From NCBI GenBank assembly GCA_963727035.1, contig CAVSEY010000021.1, positions 62,001 through 126,000 of the forward strand: 64,000 nt of DNA. Direction: 5' to 3'. Each line of letters opens with the position of its first letter. The first letter of the stretch is position 1. Made by a program: the position numbers and the translations under genes. Origin of the DNA: Rhodoblastus sp963727035. Its GTDB lineage: Bacteria; Pseudomonadota; Alphaproteobacteria; Rhizobiales; Beijerinckiaceae. Below the pieces are notes generated by a model. That model saw nothing but the letters and a program-made list of their open reading frames with translations, was not told the origin of the DNA and searched no databases. Positions 9,508 to 18,920 of the stretch are shown here, in pieces.

Positions 9508-11360
9508 CAGCTCTTGGCCTTTGTCGCCGCCGCCTTCCCGGCGTCCCACCACCAAAGCGAGGAAATGCCGAGGTCGAGTTTCGGCGTCTGCTTGGGCCGG
9601 TCGAAGAAATTCCAGGCGGCAACGCGGCGGTTGGGCGAATACCAGTTGGGAATCCAGTAGCGCCCGGCGCGCAGGATGCGGTCGAGCACGCGGCAGGTCA
9701 CCACCAATTCGGCGCGCGACTGCGCCTTGAGCGCCTTGTCGATCAGCATGTCCACCGCCGGATCGTCGATTCCGGCCACGTTCAGGCCGCCCTGCGTCTT
9801 GCCCGATTTCGAGCCGAAATAGGCCAGAAGTTCGTCGCCGGGCACGCCGCCGATCATCTTGCGGTCGACGATCATGTCGAAATCGAATGTGTCCAGCCGC
9901 TGCTTGTATTGCGCGGAATCCACGATTCTCATGCGCGGCGCGACGCCCAGCAGCTGCATGTTCTTGAACATGGGCTGGACGACCTTTTCGAAAACGGTCG
10001 TCGTCTCCAGGAATTCGAAGGCGAGCGGCTCGCCGCTGGGCAGCAGCATTTGCGCGCCCTGCCGCTTGCAGCCCGCGGCCTTGAGAAGGTCGAAAGCGCG
10101 CTTGAGCAAGGTCCTGTCCTGACCGGAGCCGTCGGAGACCGGCGGGACGAAGGGCAGGCCGAAGACTTCGTCGGGAACCTTGCCGCGAAGCGGCTCCAGA
10201 ATCTTCAGCTCTTCGGGAGAAGGCAGGCCTTGCGCCTGCATGTCGGTATTTTCGAAATAGCTCACCACGCGCTTGTAGGCGCCATAGAACAGGTTGCGGT
10301 TGTCCCATTCGAAATCGAGGCAGAGCCCCAAGGCCTCGCGCACCCGGGGGTCATGGAAGACCGGCCGGCGCAGATTGAAGAAGAAACCCTGGAAGCCGGG
10401 GCTGCGGCGGTCGGGGATCTCCATTTTCACCACCCGCCCGTCGCGCACGGCGGGGAAGTCATAGCCCGTCGCCCATTCGGAGGCGGTCGAGGATTTGTGG
10501 AGATTCACCGTCCCGGCCTTGAAAGCCTCGAAGCCGACCGCGCGCTCGCCGAAATAATCGTAGCGGATGACGTCGAAATTGTTCTGGCCGACATTGACCG
10601 GCAAATCCTTGCCCCAATAATCCGCCACACGCTCATAGGCGATATAGCGGCCTTGTTCGAAGGCCCCGATCTTGTAGGCGCCCGAGCCGAGCGGCGGCCC
10701 CATCCCGGCGCGGGTGAAGTCGTGGGTCTTGTAAAAAGCCTCCGACAGGATGGGCTGGCCGGCGATATTGAGGATCGAGTCGCGCCCAAAATTCTCGCGC
10801 AAGGTCACCAGCACGACGTCGTCGCCTTGCGCCTCGGCCGTTTCGAGATCGCGCAGCAATTGCTGGATCACCGGATGGCCTTTTTCGCGCAGAATGTTCA
10901 GCGAGAAAACCACGTCCTTCGCGGTCATCGGCGAACCGTCGTGGAACCGCGCCTCGCGCCGCAGATGAAAGCGATATTGGCGCCGGTCGGGAGAAATCTC
11001 GACCGAATGGGCGACGAGGCCATAGATGGCGTTGTCCTCGTCGAGATTGCCGGCCATCAGGCTGTCGTTGACGATCGACAGGCCGATCGCCGGATTGCCT
11101 TGCAGGATGAAGCCGTTGAGCGAATCGTATGAGTTCGCCACCGCCTCCATTTTCAACTGTCCGCCGCGCGGCGCGCCGGGCTGCGCATAGGGAAAATGAT
11201 CGAAATTCTCCGGCAGGCTCAGATCGCCAAAGGACGACAGGCCGTAAGTCTTGCGCCAGGCGGCGCCTTGCGCGCGCATGGGCAGGGAGAACAGCGGCAG
11301 GGCGGCGGCGGAAAGCAGCGCGGCGCGCCGGGTGACGGTGAATTTTTTCGGCGGATGCAA
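9507..11360 (-). CDS. yejA: Peptide ABC transporter substrate-binding protein YejA
   Basis: Periplasmic solute-binding protein (SBP family 5) that captures peptides for YejBEF. The N-terminus TRRAALLSAAALPLFSLP is a signal peptide with a twin-arginine-like pair; Sec or Tat export cannot be decided by eye. Family features include LPENFDHFPYAQPGAPRGG and GKTQGGLNVAGI near the C-terminus. It has 617 residues. First gene of the yejABEF operon; its promoter should lie in the 178-bp gap to the divergent gene at 11539. Relatives are known for antimicrobial-peptide tolerance and microcin C uptake. Confidence 0.94.
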   Translation of the reverse strand: MHPPKKFTVTRRAALLSAAALPLFSLPMRAQGAAWRKTYGLSSFGDLSLPENFDHFPYAQPGAPRGGQLKMEAVANSYDSLNGFILQGNPAIGLSIVNDSLMAGNLDEDNAIYGLVAHSVEISPDRRQYRFHLRREARFHDGSPMTAKDVVFSLNILREKGHPVIQQLLRDLETAEAQGDDVVLVTLRENFGRDSILNIAGQPILSEAFYKTHDFTRAGMGPPLGSGAYKIGAFEQGRYIAYERVADYWGKDLPVNVGQNNFDVIRYDYFGERAVGFEAFKAGTVNLHKSSTASEWATGYDFPAVRDGRVVKMEIPDRRSPGFQGFFFNLRRPVFHDPRVREALGLCLDFEWDNRNLFYGAYKRVVSYFENTDMQAQGLPSPEELKILEPLRGKVPDEVFGLPFVPPVSDGSGQDRTLLKRAFDLLKAAGCKRQGAQMLLPSGEPLAFEFLETTTVFEKVVQPMFKNMQLLGVAPRMRIVDSAQYKQRLDTFDFDMIVDRKMIGGVPGDELLAYFGSKSGKTQGGLNVAGIDDPAVDMLIDKALKAQSRAELVVTCRVLDRILRAGRYWIPNWYSPNRRVAAWNFFDRPKQTPKLDLGISSLWWWDAGKAAATKAKS

Positions 11361-11538
11361 GGGAGCCTCTGGACAAGAGGGTTGTGAGATTCGCCGGTCA
11401 TTATGTCGATTTTGCGCCGCCGCGTCGCCTGAGAACTGAAGGAAGGCGGCCTATTGTGCGAGGCGGCGCGCGTCGCCATATCGACGCCTGCGGCGGCGTT
11501 CTCGCGCCGCCGGGCGGGGGGCGTTGGAGGATGTCTCA

Positions 11539-11835
11539 ATGCCCGAGAAGGAAATTCAGCAACTCGCCGAAGAGCTGGAAAAACTTGCCGAGGATCTGCG
11601 CAAGCGGACCAGGGAGTTCCACGAAACCGGCACTTTCACGGAAGTTCGCAGCAGGTTCCTGCGCGAAATCGAGAGGGAAAACGACGCCCTGCGCGCGCGG
11701 ATCGACCGGGCGGCGAAGAACAGGGACAGCTGGGGTTATGTCAAGGCCTCGCTGTGGCGCGACTATGAGGCGGCGGCGCACGATTTTTCCGAATTCGTCA
11801 CGCTCGTCGCATCAGAGCCGTTGAAAAAGCACTGA
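11539..11835 (+). CDS. Small conserved-looking coiled-coil protein, function unknown
   Basis: 98 residues, highly charged, with heptad-like leucines at the N-terminus (LAEELEKLAEDLRKRT) and an aromatic C-terminal part (SWGYVKASLWRDYEAAAHDF). No signal peptide or membrane helix. A clear GGAGG 8 bases upstream supports ATG 11539 over an in-frame TTG at 11524. I do not recognise a characterised family. It converges with the SpoIIAA-like gene downstream. Confidence 0.72.
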   Translation: MPEKEIQQLAEELEKLAEDLRKRTREFHETGTFTEVRSRFLREIERENDALRARIDRAAKNRDSWGYVKASLWRDYEAAAHDFSEFVTLVASEPLKKH

Positions 11836-11840
11836 AATTC

Positions 11841-12212
11841 TCAGCCCTGCGGCGGGCGGGAAATCCACTCTCTGGCCGCGGCGAGCTCCGAACCTTTGAA
11901 CAGCCTGAATTCGCAAGGATAGAAGGGCGCGAACAGGCTGGCCGCGGCCCTGATCCACCCCTGATCGGCGACCAAGGCGACGCGGCGGAAATTTTTCCAG
12001 TTGCGCAAGCCGGCGGCGGCGTCGTCCCACATGGCTTCGAGATCGAATCCCTCGAAATCCCCGGCGATGGCGTAGATCATGTCCACCTTTCCCTGCGCCG
12101 CCGCGGCCTCCAGTCGCGGCAGCAGCACATCCCGGTAATCCGCATGCGTCACGCGCCCATGCGCCTCAAGGCCGAGGACGCCGGATGGAAGGCCTTCGAT
12201 TTCGCGAAACAT
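11841..12212 (-). CDS. SpoIIAA-like (STAS-fold) protein
   Basis: 123 residues matching the SpoIIAA-like family: N-terminal strand pair GVLGLEAHGRVTHADYRDVLLPRLE, a mid-chain acidic FEGFDLEAMWDDA segment and the ending EWISRP. In other bacteria such proteins are small cytosolic STAS-fold proteins of poorly defined role, sometimes membrane-associated. It lies just downstream of ftrD on the same strand (46-bp gap) and may be carried on the ftr transcript; a role in iron uptake would be speculation. Confidence 0.78.
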   Translation of the reverse strand: MFREIEGLPSGVLGLEAHGRVTHADYRDVLLPRLEAAAAQGKVDMIYAIAGDFEGFDLEAMWDDAAAGLRNWKNFRRVALVADQGWIRAAASLFAPFYPCEFRLFKGSELAAAREWISRPPQG

Positions 12213-12258
12213 CGTCAGCTCCTGTGTCTTGAACGCCGGCGCGCATGATACCGTGCGC

Positions 12259-13704
12259 TCAAACGATTTTCCAGAACAGGCTCCCCCAGACCAGACAGCC
12301 GAGAACCACCGCGCCGGACAAGGCCAAAGTCGCGGCGAGCCGGCGCGCGACGGTCCGCGTCATGGTTCCCGCGATGCTCCAGCCGAGCCACAAGGACCAC
12401 GATCCGGCGCCGATCAGCAGCGCGGCGCGCAAAGCGTTGATGAAAGGCAGGACGATCCCTTCGGCCTTGAGCATGGTCACGGTCAGCGAAGACAAGCCGA
12501 GGAAGACCCCGCAGCCGGCGACAGGGATCAAGGCTTGCGCAAAATGGTGGAACGACCTCGACGACCATGGGCCGCAGGCCCGCGCCGCCAAGGCGAGGAA
12601 AAAGCTCAGGCCCAAGCCCATCGCCACGGCGACGCCGCCGATATAGAGCAGCAGCACCATGCCATCGAGCGGCGTCATGGTGTCGTTGAGATCGGGATAA
12701 TTGGTCAGGACATACCACGGCAGGACCGGCTCCATCGGCCAGATCAGATGATGGTCGGCGAGCCAGGTGGCGAGATATTGCTTGATCGCGACATAAAGAT
12801 CGGAATTGCCCCACTGGAAGGCGGCGGCGGCGACGCCGAGCAGGCCGAACAGGATCAGCGCGCTCTGCCACGGATTGGTCATGTCGCCGGCGACATGGAC
12901 GATCTCATGATTGGGCGAGCGGCGCGCCAAGGTCACGGCGCCGCGATAATCGCTGCACCGCCCGCACATATGGCAGGCCCCGGCGCCTCTCATGTTGCGC
13001 ACGGGAATGAGGGGCGCGCAGTTCAGCGGCGCGGCATGACCGCCGCGCGATTTCGGGAAATGCGCCCAGGCGTCGCGATCGACGCGGAAATGGAAAGGCG
13101 CCAGCTTGGCCAGCAGGTTGAACACGCCATTGACCGGGCACAGAAATCGGCACCAGACGCGCTTGTTGCGGCCCCAAAGCCAGCCGACGCCGATCGCGGC
13201 CAGGGTCGAGCCGCCGAGCACCACCAGCGCCGGCCCGGGATATTGGTAGACGCTGGTCATCTGGCCATAGATCGTCGTCAGCACGAAGGCGACGAAGGGC
13301 CAGCCCTTCCATTGCATCCAATGGGGAATGGCGCCGCCGCGCCCATGTTCCGCCGCCCGCTCGCTCAAGGCCCCTTCCGGGCAAAGCAGGCCGCACCACA
13401 GCCGCCCGACCAGCACCATCGAGACGAGGACGAAGGGCCACCAGACGCCCCAGAACACGAATTGCGCGAAAAGCGTGACATTGTTCCAGATATGGGCCGC
13501 GCCCTGGGGCAAGGGCAGCACGGCGGGAATGACCAGAAGCAGGACATAGGCGCCGACCACCGCCCATTGCAGGCGGCGGATCAGGTTCTGGTGGTCGCGC
13601 AGCCAGATCCCGAAACGCGCCAGAATCGCGTCGATGCTGCGGGGCGACGGCTGTTCCGCGGCGTGGCTCACCGCGTTGCGGTCTGAGGTCGATACAGCAG
13701 CCAT
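12259..13704 (-). CDS. ftrD: Membrane polyferredoxin of a ferrous iron uptake system (FtrD-like)
   Basis: Predicted redox partner that removes electrons during ferrous iron uptake by FtrABCD. About 481 residues with several membrane helices and cysteine clusters: CGLLCPEGALSE, CRFLCPVNGVF and CHMCGRCSDYRGAV, the NapH/NosR-like ferredoxin arrangement. The ATG at 13704 lies 37 bases inside the ftrC 3' end, so coupling is likely. The order P19, cupredoxin, FTR1, polyferredoxin is the FtrABCD arrangement known from Brucella and Bordetella. No strong ribosome-binding site is visible, so the start is the least certain element. Confidence 0.88.
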   Translation of the reverse strand: MAAVSTSDRNAVSHAAEQPSPRSIDAILARFGIWLRDHQNLIRRLQWAVVGAYVLLLVIPAVLPLPQGAAHIWNNVTLFAQFVFWGVWWPFVLVSMVLVGRLWCGLLCPEGALSERAAEHGRGGAIPHWMQWKGWPFVAFVLTTIYGQMTSVYQYPGPALVVLGGSTLAAIGVGWLWGRNKRVWCRFLCPVNGVFNLLAKLAPFHFRVDRDAWAHFPKSRGGHAAPLNCAPLIPVRNMRGAGACHMCGRCSDYRGAVTLARRSPNHEIVHVAGDMTNPWQSALILFGLLGVAAAAFQWGNSDLYVAIKQYLATWLADHHLIWPMEPVLPWYVLTNYPDLNDTMTPLDGMVLLLYIGGVAVAMGLGLSFFLALAARACGPWSSRSFHHFAQALIPVAGCGVFLGLSSLTVTMLKAEGIVLPFINALRAALLIGAGSWSLWLGWSIAGTMTRTVARRLAATLALSGAVVLGCLVWGSLFWKIV

Positions 13705-14501
13705 GCCATTGCAGCCCAATAGAAGCAAAACACCAGAATTTCGGTGAGGTCCGGCCGTGCGCGCCAGCCGGTGAGCGAAGAGAACAGGCCGCCGATTCCG
13801 CCGCCGTCGGAAAGGAAAGCGGACGCGTCCCACAAATGGCCGGACAGGCGCGGCAGGAGTCCGAGCGAGACGAGGTTGTCGGCGCCGTTCAGCAACAGCG
13901 AGCCGGCAAGCAGCAGCAGCATGACTTCGGTGACGCGGAAGAACAGCCGCCAGTTCAGGATGCGGCTGCCCCATTGCAGCGCGGCATAAGTCAGGACCGC
14001 CAGGGCGAAGCCGCCCGCCGCCGCGAGCCCCGCCGAAAGCAGCGCGGTCCCGCGCGCGGCGGAGAGCGTTCCGGCGAGAAAGACCACGGTCTCGGCGCCT
14101 TCGCGCGCCACCGCTATGGCCGCCAGGACGAATACGCCCCACCAGCTGGCCTGATCGGCGGCCTTCTGCAATGCGCTCTCAAGCTCGCGCTTGAGGGTGC
14201 GGCCGTGGCGGCGCATCCATACCACCATCTGCACGATCAGCGCGCAAGCCAGCAGCATCAGCCCGGTCTGGAACATCTGCTGCTTGTCGTCGTCGAGTTC
14301 GTCGCCAAACAGCATGATCGCCGCGCCGAGCGCCGCCGCGCCCAGAAGGCCGGCGCCGACGCCCGCCCAGAGAAATTTTCGCCCGCGCGTGCGCCCGTCC
14401 TCGCCCTGCTTCCCGAGCCAGGCCTGCAGGATGCCGATCACCAGCAGGGCTTCGATGCTCTCGCGCCAGACGATGAAGACGATATTTCCGTATTGACCCA
14501 T
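13668..14501 (-). CDS. ftrC: FTR1-family high-affinity iron permease (FtrC)
   Basis: Seven-helix iron permease. Both REXXE iron-passage motifs are present: RESIE at residues 13-17 in the first helix and REGAE near residue 148. The length of 277 is typical. It lies 20 bp after the cupredoxin gene and overlaps ftrD. With FtrA, FtrB and FtrD it would import Fe(II) after periplasmic oxidation; the function is inferred from operon context and motifs. Confidence 0.92.
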   Translation of the reverse strand: MGQYGNIVFIVWRESIEALLVIGILQAWLGKQGEDGRTRGRKFLWAGVGAGLLGAAALGAAIMLFGDELDDDKQQMFQTGLMLLACALIVQMVVWMRRHGRTLKRELESALQKAADQASWWGVFVLAAIAVAREGAETVVFLAGTLSAARGTALLSAGLAAAGGFALAVLTYAALQWGSRILNWRLFFRVTEVMLLLLAGSLLLNGADNLVSLGLLPRLSGHLWDASAFLSDGGGIGGLFSSLTGWRARPDLTEILVFCFYWAAMAWLLYRPQTATR

Positions 14502-14521
14502 TCGCTTTCCTCGTCAGCGCA

Positions 14522-14854
14522 TCATTTCGCCACCAGCACGGCAGGCGGCGTTTCCGGGTGGAAATCGTCGAAAAAATCATATTCGCCGGGATCGAGATTG
14601 CGGATGACCATGGTGGTGGTCACGCCGGGCGCCAGCACCTTCTCCTTGTGCAATTGCTTGCTCTCGAATTCGGCCGCGCCCTGGCCCTTGTTCACCAGCT
14701 GAATCTCGAAGGTCGTGTTGGCCGGAACTTCCAGCCGGCGCGGCTCGAACTTGCCGTCGGCGAATTCGATGCGGAACTGCGGCGCGTCGCCCGCCCACGC
14801 CGCGCGACAGGGCGCGGCGAGAGCGATCAGGCCGAGAAAAACGGCGGCTTTCAT
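14522..14854 (-). CDS. ftrB: Periplasmic cupredoxin-like protein (FtrB)
   Basis: 110 residues starting with a signal peptide (MKAAVFLGLIALAAPCRAAWA), then a single cupredoxin fold (FEPRRLEVPANTTFEIQLVNKG and a C-terminal GEYDFFDDFHPETPP). In FtrABCD this protein is thought to help oxidise Fe(II). The ATG at 14854 starts one base after the ftrA stop. A longer upstream frame exists but lacks a signal peptide at its start, so I used 14854. Confidence 0.88.
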   Translation of the reverse strand: MKAAVFLGLIALAAPCRAAWAGDAPQFRIEFADGKFEPRRLEVPANTTFEIQLVNKGQGAAEFESKQLHKEKVLAPGVTTTMVIRNLDPGEYDFFDDFHPETPPAVLVAK

Positions 14855-14855
14855 C

Positions 14856-15404
14856 TCAATAGGCGCCCTTCTTGCCCGTGCCGGCGTAAGTGAACTCGTA
14901 GCTCGCGTCGAAGGGCTGGAACCACGGGCCAACGCCGGTCTCCTTGTCGACATGGCGGCCGAAATGGGCGTGCGGATTGGCGCTCGGCGGTTCGATATGC
15001 AGGACGAGCTTGTAGCGGCCCGGCCCCATCAGCTTGACATTGTCGCCATAATGCGGGCCGTCGTCGGCCACCATCGGCATGAAATCGCCGGCGCGCTTCT
15101 CGTCGCTTCCTTCCTTGGTCAGCTGATATTTCACCACGAGATAGGGAATCCAGTCGCCGGTGGCGAAACCATTGGAATTGCCCTTGGTGGCGTGGATATC
15201 CGCTTCGAGATGGACGTCGGACTCCTTGGCCGGGCGCATCATGCCGGGCGGGTCCATTTCGATCGGCTGAAGATAGACCGCGCCGACCTCCATGCCGGCG
15301 ACAGTCTGCGGCGCTCCGACCGGCGTCTCCTTGGCCAGGGCCATCGAGCCGGCGCCCAGAAAAACGGCGGCGGCGAGAACAGTCTGCAACGATTTTTTCT
15401 TCAT
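14856..15404 (-). CDS. ftrA: Periplasmic iron-binding protein, P19/Tp34 family (FtrA)
   Basis: 182 residues: signal peptide to about residue 24, then the P19 fold with metal-binding Met/His features (EMDPPGMMRP, SDVHLEADIHA, GRYKLVLHIEPP, NPHAHFGRHVD). It binds ferrous iron (and copper in relatives) as a dimer and passes it to the FTR1 permease. First gene of ftrABCD; an Irr-type palindrome lies 64-80 bases upstream of its start. Confidence 0.93.
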   Translation of the reverse strand: MKKKSLQTVLAAAVFLGAGSMALAKETPVGAPQTVAGMEVGAVYLQPIEMDPPGMMRPAKESDVHLEADIHATKGNSNGFATGDWIPYLVVKYQLTKEGSDEKRAGDFMPMVADDGPHYGDNVKLMGPGRYKLVLHIEPPSANPHAHFGRHVDKETGVGPWFQPFDASYEFTYAGTGKKGAY

Positions 15405-15467
15405 GTTGGGGTCTCCATGGCCGCACGTTTCGGCGCCTCGCGCCGGCGCGCAATCAAATCCGGCTAT

Positions 15468-15484
15468 TTTAGAAATTTTCTAAT
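15468..15484 (-). promoter_or_regulatory. Candidate Irr-type iron control element upstream of ftrABCD
   Basis: TTTAGAA-ATT-TTCTAAT: two arms TTAGAA/TTCTAA around a 3-base centre, the layout of the rhizobial iron control element (TTTAGAA, spacer, TTCTAAA) bound by the haem-responsive regulator Irr. One outer base differs from the perfect palindrome. It sits between the addA stop and ftrA. The AT-rich block stands out sharply from the GC-rich surroundings. Role inferred from motif and context. Confidence 0.7.
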
Positions 15485-15486
15485 TT

Positions 15487-18400
15487 TCAACCGCCGTCGC
15501 GCAGGGCCGCGCCGAGGGCCGCATCGAGTTCGGCGGCCGGGATTTCCTCGACAATGGGCCCCTGGGCATGGATCAGGAAGCAGCGCGCCTCCCGGCCGGG
15601 ATAGAGCTGGACGACCCCCGCGCGATAAAGCGCGAGCTGGGCGACATGGGCCGGTCGGCGCTCAGGAGCCGGCGCGCCGGTCTTGTAATCGGCGAGCCAG
15701 AGTCCCTGCTCCGTCTCCGCCAAGCGGTCTATGGCGCCGACGATCTCGACGAAGCCGCCGCCGGGTTTTGGCAGACGCGCGGCGATTCGCGCTTCGGCGA
15801 CGGATTTTTCGCTGAACAAAGGCCCAAGCCGCTTGTCCTCCAGCACGCCGAGCGCGGCCGCCACGAGTTGTTCCGCGCGTTCGGCGCCAAGGCCCTGCGC
15901 GGCGAGATCGCGCAACGCGGCGTCGCGTCGCGCCTCTCGCGGCAGGTCGGGGAGGAATTGCAGCAGGCGATGCGCGAGACGCCCCTGTTCGAGCGCCTGA
16001 GCGCGCTGCGGCGAAGGCGGCGCCTCCGCCGCGCTCTGGTCCGCGCCTTCGAGCGCGCTTGAGGGCCGCAGCGGCGGCGGCGCGGCCAGTTCGGCCGCCG
16101 CAGGCGCGAACAGCCAGGCCGGCGGCGCGTCGGGTTTCTCTTCCGCCGCGGCAGACGATAGGACGAGCGGAGCGTCTTCCCCCGTTTCGGGTGCGCCGTA
16201 ACGCAAGACCTTCTGCTCTGCGCCCCAGGGCGCGGGGACTTCATGAGCTTCCGGCGTCAGCGAGGCTTCGATCATGCCCCGCCAGCTTTCCGGCGGACAA
16301 TCGCGGGCGCCGCGATGGCCGGCGATATAGAGCCGCTCCTCGGCGCGGGTCAGCGCGACATAGAGCAGGCGCCGATATTCGTCGCCGGCCGCGTCGCGTC
16401 GCGCCATGCGCGCCGCCGCCACGCCGGGGCAGTCGAAATCCCTTTTCGGCGACCAGGCGATCTGGTTCGCCAGCGGGAACAGCGCGCCGTCGTGATTGCC
16501 GACCGGCGCGCCGCAGACGTCCGGCAGGAAGACGATCTTGGCCTCCAGCCCCTTGGCGGCGTGGACCGTCATCACCCGCACGAAAGACGAGGTCAGGTCC
16601 ATGTCGCGCTTGATCGAAACGTCGAGCCGGGCGACCTCGGCGAGAAAGGCGGCGAGCGAAGGCGCGCGGGCGCGCTCATGGGCGTGCGCCAGCCCCAGAA
16701 ATTCGTCGAGCGCGTCGCCCGCCTCCGGCCCGAGCCGCGACAGAAAGGCGCGGCGGGCGCCAAGCGGCCCGAGCAGGCGCGCGTAAAAGGCGAAGGGCGC
16801 CACAGCGCGGCCAAGCTTGCGCAGCAGGTCGAGTTTTACGCAGGCGGCCTGGAGCTTTTTATCGTCGGACGCGCGCAGGGCCTCATGCAGCGACCCGCGC
16901 CGCTGCGGCGCGACGCGCAGCAGATCGTCGTCGTCGAAGCCGAACAGCGGCGTCTTGAGCGCGGTCGCCAAAGTCAGATCGTCTTCCGGCAGCAGCGCGG
17001 CGCGGCCGATGGCGACCAGGTCCATCACCGCGATATGCTCGGCAAGCTTGAGCCGGTCGGCGCCCGCCGCCGGCACGCCTTTCTCGCGCAGGGCGCGGAT
17101 CATGGCGTCAAAAAAGGCGTCGCGGCGGCGCACCAGGATCATGATGTCGCCGGGACGGATCGGGCGGCGCGCGCCCTTGTCATGAACCGTCTCAAGCGAG
17201 CCGGGCGCAAGCCAGTTTTTGATCGTCTCGGCGATGCGCCGCGCCGAAAGAACCGGCGGATCGGTTTCGTCACGGAAATCGAGCGGCAGGCGCCAGTCGC
17301 GGGGCTCCTCCTTCTCGCCCGGCGCGATCACATCCCAGATTTCGATCCGCGCCGGCAGGCCGCGTTTGAGCGCCTCATGCAGGGTGCGCTCATGGTGTTC
17401 CTGCGCTGACAGGCCACGAAAATGGTCCGGCGTTGCGAAAACCTTGTCCACCACTTCCAGCACGCCGGGCGCCGAGCGGAAGGACAGCGTCAGCTCCACC
17501 GGCTCGAATGGCTTGTGCGCGGCTTGCGCGCGCTTTCTTGAACTCGCCCTGCTTGGCCGCAAAAAGCTTTGGCTCCGCGCCCTGGAAGGAAAAGATCGAC
17601 TGCTTTTCGTCGCCCACCGCAAAAAAACTGCGCGGGACGGCGCGCCTGGCCCTCGCCGGCGAAAAAATCCTCGGAAATGCGGTCGAGAATCTCCCATTGC
17701 GCGGCGCTGGTGTCCTGCGCTTCGTCGACCAGGATATGCTCGATCCCGGCGTCAAGCTTTTGCAGCACCCAGCGCGCCGAGGAGCGCCGGAACATCTCGC
17801 TCGTGCGCGCGATCAGATCCTCGAAATCGAGAATCTGCCGCTCGGCTTTGATGGAATCGTAGCGGTCGAGAAGCGCATTGACGACAAGGCTCAGGGCAAG
17901 ACTGCGCTCCGCCGTTTCCACCGCCTTGATTTTTTCGCGCAGAGCGGCGAGGCGATTTTGCTCGTCCGCGAGTTCGTCCAGCAGGTCGGGACGCGCGGTC
18001 GCGAGTCTCCGGTTGAGCAAAGTCGCGCGCGGGGCGCCTTCGCCCTTGGCGATGAAAAAAGTCTGGCGATAATGGGCCAGCGCCTCCTCGCGGAGCCCGG
18101 CGCGCAAGGCCGCGAAGGCGGCGGAAAAATTCGCGCCCAGCTTGGCGTCCGTCGGCGTGCCGCCGGACAGAAAAGCCGCGAAATCCGGCCATCGCCTCGG
18201 CGCGATCCCATCCTCCAGCATCGCCTTGCGCAATGTCCCGGTCGTCTCGCCCGGCGCGAGGCCGAGCGCCGCGCGCAAGGCGTCCGGATTCCCGGCGCGG
18301 AACAAGGCGCGGCGCGAAAGCGCCTCGTCGAACAGCTTGTCGAACACCAGACCGGCGTCCTCGGCGACCCGCGCCAGCGCCGCGCCGAGTTCGGGATCGT

Positions 18401-18920
18401 GTTCGGCCGCATGAAGGGTCTCGCGGCGGGCGCGGGCGATCAATTGCTGCTGCTCGACCTCCTCGACCACGGTGAAACCGGCCGCGACATTGGCCTCGAA
18501 CGGCGCGGCGTGCAGCACGCGTTCGCAAAAGGCGTGGATGGTCTGGATCTTCAATCCGCCCGGCGTCTCGACCGCGCGGGCGAAAAGTTTTCGCGCGAAA
18601 TCGACGTCTTCTTGCTCGCGCGGACGCTCGGCGCCGGTCGCTTGAATGGCGTCGCGCAAGGCTTCGTCGTCAAGCGCGGTCCATTTCGACAGGGTCTGGA
18701 ACACGCGCTCGGCCATATTGGCCGCGGCCGCCTTGGTGAAGGTCAGGCACAATATGCGCCCCGGTTCGCAGCGCGCCAGCAGCAGGCGGACGACCCGTTG
18801 CGCCAGCACATGGGTCTTGCCCGATCCGGCGTTGGCGGACACCCAGGCCGAAACGCCCGGGTCCGAGGCCAGGGCCTGCCGCGCCCTGGTCGCCTCCGGA
18901 ATCCTGCCCACGCCGCTCAT
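15487..18920 (-). CDS. addA: Double-strand break repair helicase-nuclease AddA (two single-base frameshifts in this sequence)
   Basis: Subunit of the AddAB (RecBCD-like) helicase-nuclease that processes broken DNA ends. UvrD-type helicase with Walker A NAGSGKT (Lys35), the Q-motif region at the N-terminus, LVDEAQDTSAAQW and GDEKQSIFSFQGAEP; the C-terminal nuclease motif LADYKTG is intact. The frame changes twice: in a run of seven A (plus strand 17621-17627) and near 17534-17536. Removing one base at each restores one continuous protein of about 1143 residues, the usual length. The ATG at 18920 overlaps the addB stop. I regard the shifts as probable sequence errors, but a real null allele is possible. 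Confidence 0.88.

Noticed and set aside
17490..17697. Programmed frameshifting in addA
   Set aside because: No slippery heptamer with downstream structure is apparent, two shifts occur within 90 bases, and eight other shifts of the same sign exist in unrelated genes.
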